Assembly (NCBI GenBank): GCA_037043015.1
Contig: CM073324.1
Span: forward strand, 18,740,097 to 18,804,096
Source: Bryum argenteum
Lineage: Eukaryota > Streptophyta > Bryopsida > Bryales > Bryaceae
Length of the DNA stretch: 64,000 bases
Direction of reading: 5' to 3'
The notes beneath the pieces are model-generated. The model was not told where the DNA came from and searched no databases. It worked only from the letters and a program-made list of their open reading frames with translations. Of this stretch, positions 45,601 to 55,699 are shown piece after piece. Each line of letters starts with the position of its first letter. Within the stretch, counting starts at the first letter, position 1. The position numbers were made by a program, and so were the translations under genes.

Positions 45601-45619
45601 TATCAGCTGCCAGCCGACA
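45601..45619. repeat. Palindrome upstream of the second HAD-like gene
   Basis: TATCAGCTGCCAGCCGACA, one base off consensus, in a probable intron or leader ending at the acceptor before 45732. Confidence 0.75.
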
Positions 45620-45731
45620 CTTCTATGTTTATTTTGGTTTTGTCTTCTTGTCATTTCACGGCCGATATGCCCGCCTTATCATTCTATTCTTTGTCTTTTG
45701 CGTTTCTAATCATCGTTCTGACTTATTTCAG

Positions 45732-46304
45732 GCTTGTATTGTTCAGGGTGACTGCCGTTTGGATTATGACATTGCTGGTACTTCTACCTCCAAGAAATGT
45801 ATCATTCTATCCGTATCTGGATTGCTTTGCTACATCAGCCCTAATATTCCGACGGATCGTTGGAATGCTCACCGTAATGTAATCAAGCGGCCAGGTGTAA
45901 CGAAGTTATTTGCCATGTTGTTGGAGCGCTTCCATGTTGGTCTCTGGTGTACGATGCCGATGCGTGACTTGAGGCCTCTCCTATCTTACATTCTACCTTC
46001 TGGCGTCATCGACAGGCTATCCTTTGTTTATGGTAGAGAATTTTGTGATCGTCCTATGAATTTTCCGTGGTGTTACAAGCTCTTGAAGACTCTCTATTGC
46101 AAGCGTCGTTCCCGTGAGGTGTGCAGGCCCGACCAACTTCTCCTCGTTGATGTTTCTCCACTAGCATTAAGGTTGGCGCCGGATGCTGCCTGCTACATGC
46201 CTTATCCTTTTCGAGGTGATTTGACGTCTTCAAGTACTACTATTCCCAATGTAGCTACAGATATTCTTCCGTTCATCTACCCCTTATACCATTCGAATCA
46301 TTAG
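45732..46304 (+). CDS. HAD/FCP1-like protein lacking catalytic aspartates (partial)
   Basis: An open frame after a clean acceptor (TTATTTCAG at 45731) ends at TAG 46302. It keeps the layout of the FCP1-like neighbour: CIILSVSGLLCYISPN in place of the DxDxT loop, GLWCTMPMRDLRPLL at the second motif, and LLLVDVSPLALRLAP at the third. Both catalytic aspartates of motif I are Ser, so phosphatase activity is not expected; it may be a pseudo-enzyme partner or a decayed copy. The 5' exon or start codon was not identified. No stop or frameshift interrupts this exon, unlike the neighbouring genes. Confidence 0.55.
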   Translation, partial: ACIVQGDCRLDYDIAGTSTSKKCIILSVSGLLCYISPNIPTDRWNAHRNVIKRPGVTKLFAMLLERFHVGLWCTMPMRDLRPLLSYILPSGVIDRLSFVYGREFCDRPMNFPWCYKLLKTLYCKRRSREVCRPDQLLLVDVSPLALRLAPDAACYMPYPFRGDLTSSSTTIPNVATDILPFIYPLYHSNH

Positions 46305-46422
46305 TCAATATATGAGTCTTTCTAATAGACCCGGTCAACTTCATTATGAAGTTGCTCATTCCCTCAAGTACGGTGTTCCTCTCAGATCGCAGTGTTCCTA
46401 GGTTTTACTTAGTTTGCATGCC

Positions 46423-46937
46423 TATCGGCTGCGAGCCGACACTTCAGGCGATCAGCCGGTGCAGCACAACCTGCGATGAGCCGGTCAGCACTCGCACTCG
46501 TCGACTTATCGCTGTCGGTCTTCAAATCGAGATTTGCCCGGGATTAATATCCTGGATTGTTGAATATGGAGCGCCAGAAAGGAGGAAGTCGATGATGGAG
46601 TCGCGTTGCTACTTATCGGCTGCGAGCCGACACCGCTGCAGTTCACCTATGTTAAACTTCTGTCTTCTTCGATACCTAGTGTTGTTGTATATTGTATAGG
46701 GTGTTGTAATATTTATTGATACGAAGTTAGTGCAGTCGGCTGCGCGCCGATACCACATGCTAGTGGGACGAGCTTTGTTTGGAATATTCGCTTATTCTTT
46801 TAATGAAACGGATTTGTTTCCTAACTCTAAGAGTGTATTCATCTATATTTTCTCCGACTTGCTAATAATGTCAATCATTCTCATTCTCTACCTTGCCTTG
46901 TTTTGCTCCTTCGAGGTGTGTCGGATGGAAGCCGATT
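46423..46937. repeat. Right subterminal palindrome cluster (4 copies)
   Basis: Copies at 46423, 46614, 46734 and 46919. Here the local form is TATCGGCTGCGAGCCGACA, differing from the left and central forms in the middle bases. The last copy is 45 bp from the right end of the transposon. Confidence 0.88.
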
Positions 46938-46952
46938 GATTTCTGGACTGTC

Positions 46953-46982
46953 AAATTGTCCAAAATTAGTTAAATACCCGTT
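46953..46982 (-). repeat. Right terminal inverted repeat of the transposon
   Basis: It ends AAATTAGTTAAATACCCGTT; the reverse complement aligns with the left terminus at 27 of 30 positions. Confidence 0.9.
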
Positions 46983-47103
46983 ACATCTAATGAAGTCTTA
47001 TTGTATTACAGTTTAAAAATGGATATGTTTGTCACACCAGCATAGAGTGCAATTGTTCATGGGACAACCTTTTTGGGTACCCCAACCAGACTATCACCCA
47101 TTC
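46983..47103 (+). repeat. Right half of the interrupted dispersed repeat, including ACAT duplication
   Basis: It starts with the second ACAT (46983-46986) and continues CTAATGAAGTCTTATTGTAT, matching the reverse complement of about 55,070-55,192. Homology fades after about 47,103. Confidence 0.9.
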
Positions 47104-47189
47104 ATCATTTCTTTATGGGTATCCATGAATAGTTGAAGACCTGAAGTTGTGTGTAAGCCATTGGGGCATTCTTCTCATAGTTGGATTAT

Positions 47190-49455
47190 TTAACCCCTAA
47201 ATATCCTTAAAACGCGATTCGGGTTTTGGAGCTTTTGGCCAGGGTCGTTATTGGGGCAAAAATTAATATTTTTGGACGCATTTTTTACAGTAGGTAGGTT
47301 ATTCTATAGAGAAGGTGTGGTAGAAAATTTGAAAAAAAAAATCTATTCTTCCGCCTAATTTGGCATTTTTTTTGAAATCAAGCTTGGGTGTGGCAAGTCG
47401 GGCAATGCCTTCGGCCAACCACGGGTGATGTGAGATTTTGGCGGGCAGCCTGAGTTAGTGCCCAAGATTAGCGAAGGGCAGGGTGTTTAGAATGGGATTA
47501 GGGATACACCCTTGATACAAAATGGGGGTTGGCCAACAAGAAGCACTAAATGCGCAAATGGTATGGCCCGATGGCATACCGCCATAGCACGGTGTCGTGC
47601 AGGTCACTATTGATACTCTAGGTATAGATTTCTTGTACCCATTGAATATCCCCCCACCATCTATATATATAATAAAATTATTAAAACTGAATAAAAATAT
47701 GTAATTTAAAAAATAAAAATATGTAAATAAAAAAATTCAAACCAAAAGTATAAGTATCCCAACGCACTGCTCGAGGGCCCAAGACGCACTGCTCAAGGGC
47801 CCCAGACACCTTGCTTGGGGGCCCCAGACGCACTGCTCGGGGGCCCGAGATGCACTGCTTAGGTGCCCCAGACGCACTGCTTAGGGGCCTTATACGCACT
47901 GCTTGGGGGCCCTAGACAAAAAAAATAAATAATGATAATTCGGTTTGATAAATGGTAGACACGGGATACTTTTTTGCAAGTACCATGTAAAGATTTTCCC
48001 CGTCTGGAGGACAGGGACCTCACTAGTTTCATATGTTCCAATATTTTATGAAAACATAATTTTTGTAATTTTTGCAAGTAGTTTGCGATTCTATTTTTTC
48101 CCCCTAACGCACAATTTTTGTTTCCACTATTGTAGAATGCAAGTATGATGACATTGGAGCACTTCTCCATCTTTACTTGGACACAAAATGGGGCTCATAT
48201 TATTGTGAAAGGGACCTGGATTTCATTTTTTTTCGTTTTTTTTTTGTTTTTGGGATGCTCGAAAGTTTGCTCCCATTTTTTTCACTGCTAGCTAGGCACG
48301 AAATCGAGCACAGGCCCACAGGCCGACGTTGGGAGGCAAGAGCCTCAGCTTACAGCGGCAATCGCTGCCGGCTCTGTTCAGGTGGGAAGGGGCTAGCGGA
48401 GCTGGGCTTGCCAAGCTCCGGCTCTACTATCAGCTGGCTTGGCAGACTCGAGCCCCGACAAGTTGGCCAGGCGGGTGCTCCAGCTTGGCCAAGTCGCGGA
48501 TAATCCAGCAACAGGTGGCATGTCCTGCGGAAGGATCAAATTCACAATGTCAGGTTACCCAACGGCACTCAACTACGGTCCTAAATGGCTCCCAAGCTTG
48601 CAGCTCCTTTTACTCCAAAATTGGACATGCATCAACAATTGGATTTAGCAAATCATTTATTGCAATCCTCTCTTCATTTAGTGTGGAGGTTAGTGGGAGT
48701 GCGCACCTACAATTTTAGCCATGTTTACTAAATTTTGGTTGGTGTAGTTGTAACTGCAATGAATGCGACCCCACCATTTTGTTTGTGCCTCATTATTTGC
48801 AAAATGGGAATTGGAGGAGCAGGGAGGGAGCCAGCATTCGCGAGCTGCCCCTCTCCCTCACATCTAAAGGATTTGTGTTTTACTCATGGAAATTCATAAC
48901 TTTTTAAGATTTCGATTTTTTGATGAGATCTGTGCCCAAATTCTACAATTTTTTTATGCACACCTTCACCGTCCGGATCTTGCACATTCCTAATTGTCTT
49001 TTCGCAATTCCAATTTGTCCTAAAAGTAGCATCCATGTCCATTCCAGACCTTGATCTCCCTAAAAAATTAGATGGAGGTTCAAATGCACCAAATCGGTTT
49101 CCAAAATTTTGCATGCAGGTAGCTAACTTGGAATCCTACTTGAAAAAAAATATGCCATAAATTTTTGAGGTAACGAACTTCAACTTGCCCTTGGCACCAT
49201 TTGCACTATGTGTCCCGGGCAATAGCCAAAAAAACTTTTGCATCAACTTTGAACGTTATGATCTCACAAGTGGAGAAGATCCAACGGTTGAAATTTTTAG
49301 CAGCAGATTGAAATCAAGTAAGGTACAAGTTCCTATGGTTGGATTTCTCAAATTTATAGAAACGTTTGATCCACATGGCCGGGAGTGAACGGGACTCAAA
49401 ATAGGCAGTTTTGAGACTTCTTGCTCCCAAAACATCAAGGAGATTTAGGGGTTAA
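47190..49455. mobile_element. TTAA-type element (family 1), enlarged copy
   Basis: The left end TTAACCCCTAAATATCCTT and the reversed right end TTAACCCCTAAATCTCCTT match at 18 of 19. Its outer parts match 57102-58037 (for example CCAACGGTTGAAATTTT near 49,285 and in reverse near 57,270). The middle, about 47.6-48.9 kb, is extra sequence absent from the compact copy and includes a minisatellite. Open frames there are GC-rich but have no recognisable domain, so I do not call them. Confidence 0.6.
47762..47915. repeat. Minisatellite, period 22 bp, 7 copies
   Basis: Seven units of the form ACGCACTGCTNRGGGGCCCNAG lie head to tail. GC-rich in an AT-rich setting. Any reading frame across it is a by-product of the repeat. 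Confidence 0.9.
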
Positions 49456-51148
49456 CCTTTGAATCAATGTCCACAATGTCAAATTTTGACATTATGGATG
49501 AAGGCTGAAACTTCAATGAACCAGAACTTCTTTAGTCTTTACCCACTTTTCTTTTGACGAAATTATTGGCTTCCAACCCATGTATATCAACTTCTAGTGA
49601 TGAAAATTACAAATCCATCTAAGATGATATGAACTAGTATGGCATATATATTATACATTGTAGTGCAAAAAGCCTTTCAAATGTTTTTGGTAGTATGCGA
49701 GTGCCTTGGCATTGTTGTTGTATGAATTTCATTATATAAAAATTGATGAATTTTGTCGGTTCCTTGACAATACATATGCTCACTGTAGATTGAACGTTTT
49801 ACCTTACATCATTGTTTTTATAGAAGTGCTTTGTAGTGTGCTAGTTTTGTCTTTCATACTTGCGCGTAAGTCTTGTGAAGTGATAAACACAGTGACACAA
49901 CTTTGTTCCATTGTGTAGTGGTTCAAACTTCCTATTAATAACACATAGTGTCGTAGCACATTTCATGAACATTACGACAAAACTTTTCTTATTGTCTATT
50001 CGTACTAGCATAAGATCTAGTATCCGCGCCGTGTTCTAACAGGACCAATTTACTCAGCAGTATTCCCCTCAGGATGGTGCTTTTCATTCATTTACAGATT
50101 TACCTGCAGCATGGTTTACCGTAATTCTATCCACAAGCATATTTATGGTGGATTTAGTAGTGAAGTTGACTGTGTTAGCAATATTTGTGGACCAAGTAAG
50201 TGACAGGTTAGATCAAGTGAAATCATGGGTTTTGGACTTTTGAAAACTTGTTTCAGAATTAGATTTGTACGTCTTTTTAAAATGATATCCTCAAATGTTC
50301 CCTATGAGTACAAAGAAAGTTATGTACAGACTTCATCCCTTGAAAATTCAAGCGATTTTTAGACCAACAAAACTAAAAATAAAAAAGTGTGATTGTTTTA
50401 CCACCTTGTGGGAATTAAGGTGTGGTCAACATTTTTATCAATTGATTCTTTTTATTTTGGAACATAGGATCTCAGACTTTCTACAATTGATACTACCATG
50501 TGAAACTTTGACAATTGGATCTTCACCATTTGTGCGATCACAACATTCAAAGTTTATGCACAACTTTTTTTGGGCAACCTTTAGGAGACAATGAAGATTT
50601 TTATCCGAAACATTTTTTCCATATTTTTTTTTCCTGCATGTAGAAAATAAACATTCAGCAAAACATAATACGTCAACTGTATTCAGTCTAAAGAAAAAGT
50701 GAATAGTGAGTAGGCACCTTCATGGGTTTGTGGATTGAAAAAGAAAGTAAAGAAAAAGGTCAAAAAATTCCAGATTCTTAAAGTTTAACTAACTTCCAAA
50801 AGGAAAAATTGTAAAATTATGGAAACTTTGAAACTAAGCCTTTAATTTTTTGAAGAGTGCTATTGTAGAATTGGTAAACTTTCCAACTCGAGTCATGTGG
50901 ATTTAAGTAGAAAATCAGTCAAGAGAAGATTCCAGAAAAAAATCTTTAAAAAAAAGTTTGTTTTTTCTTGCCCAAGGGCTGGAAAACCAGAATTTCGCTG
51001 AAAAAATAAAAAAATGGAGTTTGACTTTGCAATATTTCTCATATACACCTAGTAAAAGTATCATGCAAAAATATTAACTCTGACTCTTCATCTATATTGC
51101 CTAAAATAACCAAGAAGCATGTCAGTGGCCGTGGCCGTTTAGGGTTAA
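49452..51148. mobile_element. TTAA-flanked element (family 2), abutting its neighbour
   Basis: It begins TTAACCTTTGAATCAATGTC and ends GGCCGTTTAGGGTTAA. The block CACAATGTC...GACATTATGGATG inside the left end repeats that of 27005-27985. It shares one TTAA (49452-49455) with the preceding element, as if one inserted into the target of the other. Only short AT-rich frames inside. Confidence 0.55.
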
Positions 51149-51598
51149 TTTCACATCTAAACAGAAAGAATTTGGACCCATAATCAAGACAGATGATCAT
51201 GCAGGCCACGATGAACTATCAAAGGAATACCGCTGCTTACAACCAACAACCACAATAAGATCATCATACTCCGAGACAACGCCTAAGTATGGACTTGCGG
51301 ATTATGGTAGAAACAGCGAATAGCTTGACCAGCTTCATGTCCAGTACAATAGTGAAGCATTGATCTTTCCATTTAAGAACCTATAGGATTCAGGTCTGAT
51401 CATTCATATATTCAAGTGCAGTTGCTGGTTACTTGCGATTGATATATTTCTCATTTATAGGAACATATCATTTCAGAATGTAAGCACACGAGTGAGATGT
51501 TTCAATGCCATTTCGTTTGCTCTTTGATCATCAGTTTAGATTGATAGGATGAGCACTAAAGAAATTATCTGATCATGTTTGGTTTCGTCTACTGTTGC

Positions 51599-51863
51599 AG
51601 ATGTTGGTGCAAAGGAACAGCCCCGTTCCTCCAGAGCTCGCTCGACACGAAGCCTCTAAATCTACACCAGGTTTCTTCTCTTCTGTGTCTTTACTTTTCG
51701 CATCTACAAACCCCAATACCCCATACATGTATGTGTTTCGGGAGATCTGATTTGTCATGGTAAGAGATGATGATATCCCAATTCACTGAACTCTTTACAT
51801 TTAGAAGCTTCCTCTATTTTGATTCTGATACAGGGTCAATACCAGATCGTCCACCGCGGTGAA
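51599..51863 (+). pseudogene. Last two coding exons of PRP28, duplicate fragment (copy C)
   Basis: 51601-51670 encodes [20 protein letters not shown], one residue different from the genuine exon at 22518, with its acceptor and donor preserved; about 51,834-51,863 encodes SIPDRPPR and then meets TGA where PRP28 has an Arg codon. No other helicase exon is present. It cannot make a helicase; it marks the left end of the third copy of the segment. Confidence 0.9.
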
Positions 51864-52537
51864 ACGTCGCGTGATTGTTCGCAAACCATTAGTGAGAGAA
51901 TTTGGGACACTTACTACGTCCTAAAGAACTTCAAGACATCTGCAAATGAAAGTAGTACGGCAGTTTCTTACGCACGGCACGGTTTGTGAAGTTGTAGCAC
52001 GTACTGATGGGATTTTGTGATTCAAAGAGTGGGATCGTTCTACGATGACTGCAAGATTGTGTATTCTGACGACTGTTGCAAACTCAACTTATGCTTGTGT
52101 ACGGATTTGAACATACTTAGTCGGTCATTCAACTTATGGAAAAACCAGATTGTATGTTACTATGAAACTGCTTTGGGAGGACTTTTACTGCATTAAAAGA
52201 AGTCATCCGAGGTCTAAGTTGCAACTTATGCTTCAATGAGGTCCGGTCTCTAGAATATCTGACACCGACATTTCCAGCTCCGATTGCGAAGTGCACATTT
52301 TGTCATAAGCATGTGCTGATCCCTCCCGTTTCATTTATTGTCCGAGAATTGTACACACACTGAGCTGTAGTCAATCTTAGCTCTGAATTTTGAGATGCTG
52401 CTAATCCCTCCCACTTCGTTCAGATTAACTGTCAGGCTGAGAACTGTACACCGAAATTCTTACCAATCCTAGCTCTAGTTGTAAGACGCTGGAGAACTGG
52501 CCACAACGCATTTTATCCACGAATTAGCCAATTTAGC

Positions 52538-54048
52538 CTAAGAGTCAGTCAGGTGCAAATCTTTGCTATGATCAGAAAGATACGCGAAATGAGTGGGAGA
52601 AGATTGAATAGTATGAGGCGGAGCCATCACTAGAAAGTCCAATGGCATCCCTTCGCTGTCAGAAGGAAACTGAGCTCTGAGGTTTCCGTAGTTGGTCGGA
52701 GTTAAAGCATCTGGATGTTCGCGGTCTCTGATGTCTATGAAGCTGCTGGGTGACCTCAAAACATAGCACATTCCATTCTCCACATTTCGTACCGACAGGG
52801 CCTGCTGCTCTTGCAACGTACCGATGACGACTCCTCCATCGACACCATGTGGCCCCGTTGAGCTAGCCGTGGGATCCTGGTGACGCCAGGGCTGAGGTTC
52901 ACACATGCCATGGTCTCCTTTGTTGGCATCTCCATCACTTGGACATTGAGAGAATGTTGCGGGAATCACAGTAGTGGCGGTAGTGAAGCCTCTCCATGAC
53001 GACTCTGCAACTGCGACCTGATGGGAAGGAGGACTTAACTGGTGCGAGGAGATCGTGAACCTGAGCCGCTTTGCGTGCCCCCTCCCGGACATCACCAGTT
53101 CTCCGTCATCGGGTTGTGCGTGGCTGCCACAAGAGGGCTCTGATGGACAGCTTGTGTTTGCGACTTGAACTCACCAAAATAAACCTTTTTCTTGAAGTTG
53201 GGGGGCTTCATCTCTGCCGTCCACCTCTTGTGGTCCTCGCGGTAGCGAACTCCCCTGAATTGCTTAGTCTCTTGGTTACTCGGTGGATTCTCCTGAACTC
53301 TCGGTGCAGACACTCGGTGAAAGGAGTCGATGGTTGATCGGCGTCGTCTCCTGAGGTGGTGGTTGGGGCAGTTCCTCCGGCTGCTAAAATTGACGACGTC
53401 AAACTGCAGTTGCCAAGCAACGCACTTATTGGACTGATCCACGAGGCATGGTGTCGCGGAGCGTCTTTGTGCAAGGTAAAAATAAGAATAACGCAACCAG
53501 AAAGGTAAATATGCATTATGAACGGCGTCAGATGATTGTGATGGGAATCGATTATGTGTTCCAGGAGTATCAAACCAAGAAACTCTGATGAAAGAGCGGC
53601 TGAAGGAGGAAAGGGGTCTTCCTTGCGCACGAGCAGGGAGTGATGACAGTGGGAAGGCGCCCGGGAAGGCGCAGCTTGCCATCACAGTGGTGCTGGCAAT
53701 GCTGCGGTTGCTCTGAGAAAACGCTGCTTTCAGCACTGGCGATGACTTCGCTTGTCGGTTGAGATGGTGAAGCACCTCCATGTCGTCCAATTCATCATCT
53801 GAGTCCGGTTGCCAGTCTAGTGCCGTCTGCCTCGCGGCTGGTCTGTCGAAATCTTGTGGGGAGATGGATGAAGCGTCGTGTATAACTGTGGCGAGTGCGC
53901 AAGCTCTGTAGATATGGGATGGCCCTTCGAATTTCCCCCTCGTCGGCCAGGAACTGCTACCAATCATGACATGCCTGGTGAGTTCCGAGGAACTGTTAAC
54001 AATGTTGACATGCCTGGTGAGCTCCGAGGTGTCGATAGCGAGAGCCAT
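52538..54048 (-). pseudogene. AP2/ERF-domain gene, copy C, with internal deletion
   Basis: Paralogue of the gene at 23630-25552 with the equivalent ATG at 54048. The N-terminus carries an in-frame 13-codon tandem duplication (39-bp repeats starting 53968 and 54007, reading SSELTRHV twice). The AP2 domain begins normally (FRGVRYREDHKRWTAEM, VYFGEFKSQTQA), then the sequence jumps near 53,150 to the region after the domain: about 450 bp present in copy A (about 24,241-24,691) are missing and the frame shifts, stopping at about 53,092. The rest of the C-terminus remains in another frame to 52538. The DNA-binding domain is cut in half, so this is a pseudogene. Confidence 0.85.
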
Positions 54049-54449
54049 GGCGGAGAGCACAGAGAGACGACACTGGGGTGGAGGCGAGACACTATCTAGC
54101 AAGCCTACTCCTAAAGATGGTGCTAGGACGCGACGATGTCATTGGGAGGAGCCATGGGCAATGAAGTGCGGCAGGGTTGATCGACAAATCCAAGGTAGTC
54201 AGGAATGGAATGGCAGAGCAGCTCAAAACAGATGTTCTGAATAACTTACGAAACAAGCTGGAGTTCTCATTCTCAATGACAGCTACGGACAATTCTCCCC
54301 CGAAGTCTTAAAAAGAGACGGGAGTGGTTGGGTGGGTCCTCCATGGTGGCTTCGGGCAAGGCTGCGGCTGACACATCCTCCAATTATTCCTGCCGACAAT
54401 GTGTGGGGCCGGGGGAGTCAGTAGGGGCGGGTAGGTGTTGACTTTTGAG

Positions 54450-54830
54450 GACATGGATTCCAGTTGGTGAGAGGTTACTTTTCTTTTTTTTCTTTTTCTT
54501 TTTTTACAATTAATGTATTAATCAATTGCAAGTTAATACACTAGGAACCAGGACACCAGAGGGCCCGGCGATATTTTTGAAAATTTTCTACTATCAAGGT
54601 AAGATTATGAAGCTACTCCTGCCTAGCTCCTAGGCTACGAAGACACTCCAACAGGGAACCCCTGCAAGAATTCGAACCATCCACTACACTAAATAGGTAG
54701 ATTAGTGTTAGATGCACTAATTCGTGTAAAGTGTAAACATGTCATAAGTTTTTGCTGTTGGTCAAAAAAATCACCCCCTACATTCATGAAGATGGGGATC
54801 CTTCCATGGTATTGGAATCAATAGAGGCAC
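54450..54830. other. Non-coding interval with a tRNA-like B-box on the minus strand
   Basis: T-rich run near 54,480-54,510. The reverse complement near 54,660-54,685 reads GATGGTTCGAATTCTTGC, a good RNA polymerase III B-box, but I find no A-box and no cloverleaf, so it may be a degraded SINE. Nothing else seen. Confidence 0.35.
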
Positions 54831-54835
54831 CACAT

Positions 54836-55698
54836 CCCTTGGCTTGGTGGTTAGGGCTTAGGCCCCCAATGAGGAGGTCATGGGTTCTAATCCCCATGCC
54901 GGCGTGGTGCTCACCACTATAGTCTACCCAACTACTGTGGGAGGTCCTTGGACCTTGTTGTATGGGTACCTCAAAGCCCTTTGGGGGGATACTATGTCAA
55001 GTATCTTCAAGGCACTAGTAACTAGGCTAGAAACTAGCGTAGTTATAGTGTCCACCCTTGAGAGGGGGAAGTGGTGGGTGATGGTCTGGTTGGGGTATCC
55101 AAAAAGGTTGTCCCATGAACAATTGCACTCTATGCTGGTGTGACAAACATATCCATTTTTAAACTGTAATACAATAAGACTTCATTAGATGTGGTTTTAG
55201 TTGTCTATACTTATAATGTATCAAGAAAAAAAAATAGAAATTAAAAAAAATATTTTGAAGTAATTTTATTTGATTTTTTAGTTGAAAAAGTAAGTCATGT
55301 CCCAATAACCTAAAATCCATAGAATCAAGCAAATGGAATATCAACCATTTTTATTTTAATATGATTTTTGAATATGACCTACATCTTCTTGTATAGAATA
55401 AAAAATGATTTATTTAATAATAAAAAAGTTAATTCATTGTGCACTATAATGCCTGCAAATCCCCAAATTCAGCACTTTTTCCCTCATCTATGAATGGATC
55501 CAAAAAAAATAAAAAATCTAAAAGAAAATCTATAGGCATACATACTTTGATTTCAATGAGGTGCATGATATTTTATTTTCTATTCTAGGGTCTTTTTACT
55601 TGATTAAAATGACTAAATTAGACAAACTTTGGAGGCTTTCAATAAAAATAACCTAATTAGTGTGTCCAAAAAGTGATACCCCAAGCTTACCATTGCCC
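54836..55698 (+). repeat. Dispersed repeat with tRNA-like (SINE) head; unoccupied paralogue of the transposon target
   Basis: The first 60 bp contain TGGCTTGGTGG (A-box-like, about 54840) and GGTTCTAATCC (B-box-like, 54883), spaced as in tRNA-derived SINEs; each has one mismatch to consensus. From about 55,070 to 55,698 the segment is the reverse complement of 46983-47103 joined directly to 32370-32879, with a single ACAT (55189-55192). It is therefore a copy of the host repeat without the 14-kb element. Confidence 0.7.
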
Positions 55699-55699
55699 T

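Larger units (their letters stand above)
32880..46982. mobile_element. 14,103-bp DNA transposon with terminal inverted repeats, ACAT target duplication and cargo genes
   Basis: Borders are fixed by three independent lines: inverted termini, a 4-bp duplication, and an empty-site paralogue at 55,190. The left end reads AACGGATATTTAACTAATTA and the right end, reversed, AACGGGTATTTAACTAATTT; over 30 bp, 27 match. It encodes on the minus strand a DUF7869-like putative DDE transposase (38153-34038), and on the plus strand a ParB-like large protein (39564-43684), an FCP1-like HAD phosphatase (43870-44940) and a second HAD-like protein (45732-46304). About 30 copies of a 19-bp palindrome lie only inside it. 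A 4-bp duplication occurs in several superfamilies (Sola, Ginger, Chapaev among those I recall), so I do not assign one. Multiple frameshifts and stops suggest a non-autonomous, aged copy. Confidence 0.9.

Noticed and set aside
47681..47899. Repetitive open frame with GPRAVR motifs on the minus strand
   Set aside because: It is a translation of the 22-bp minisatellite (22 bp is not a multiple of three, so no unit repeats in frame).
48177..48718. GC-rich open frames of about 110-130 codons
   Set aside because: No recognisable domain, overlapping frames of equal quality, and the segment is an insertion inside a non-autonomous element.
54836..54905. A functional tRNA gene at the A-box/B-box pair
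   Set aside because: Both boxes deviate from consensus, no acceptor stem or anticodon arm can be paired convincingly, and the segment continues into a dispersed repeat.
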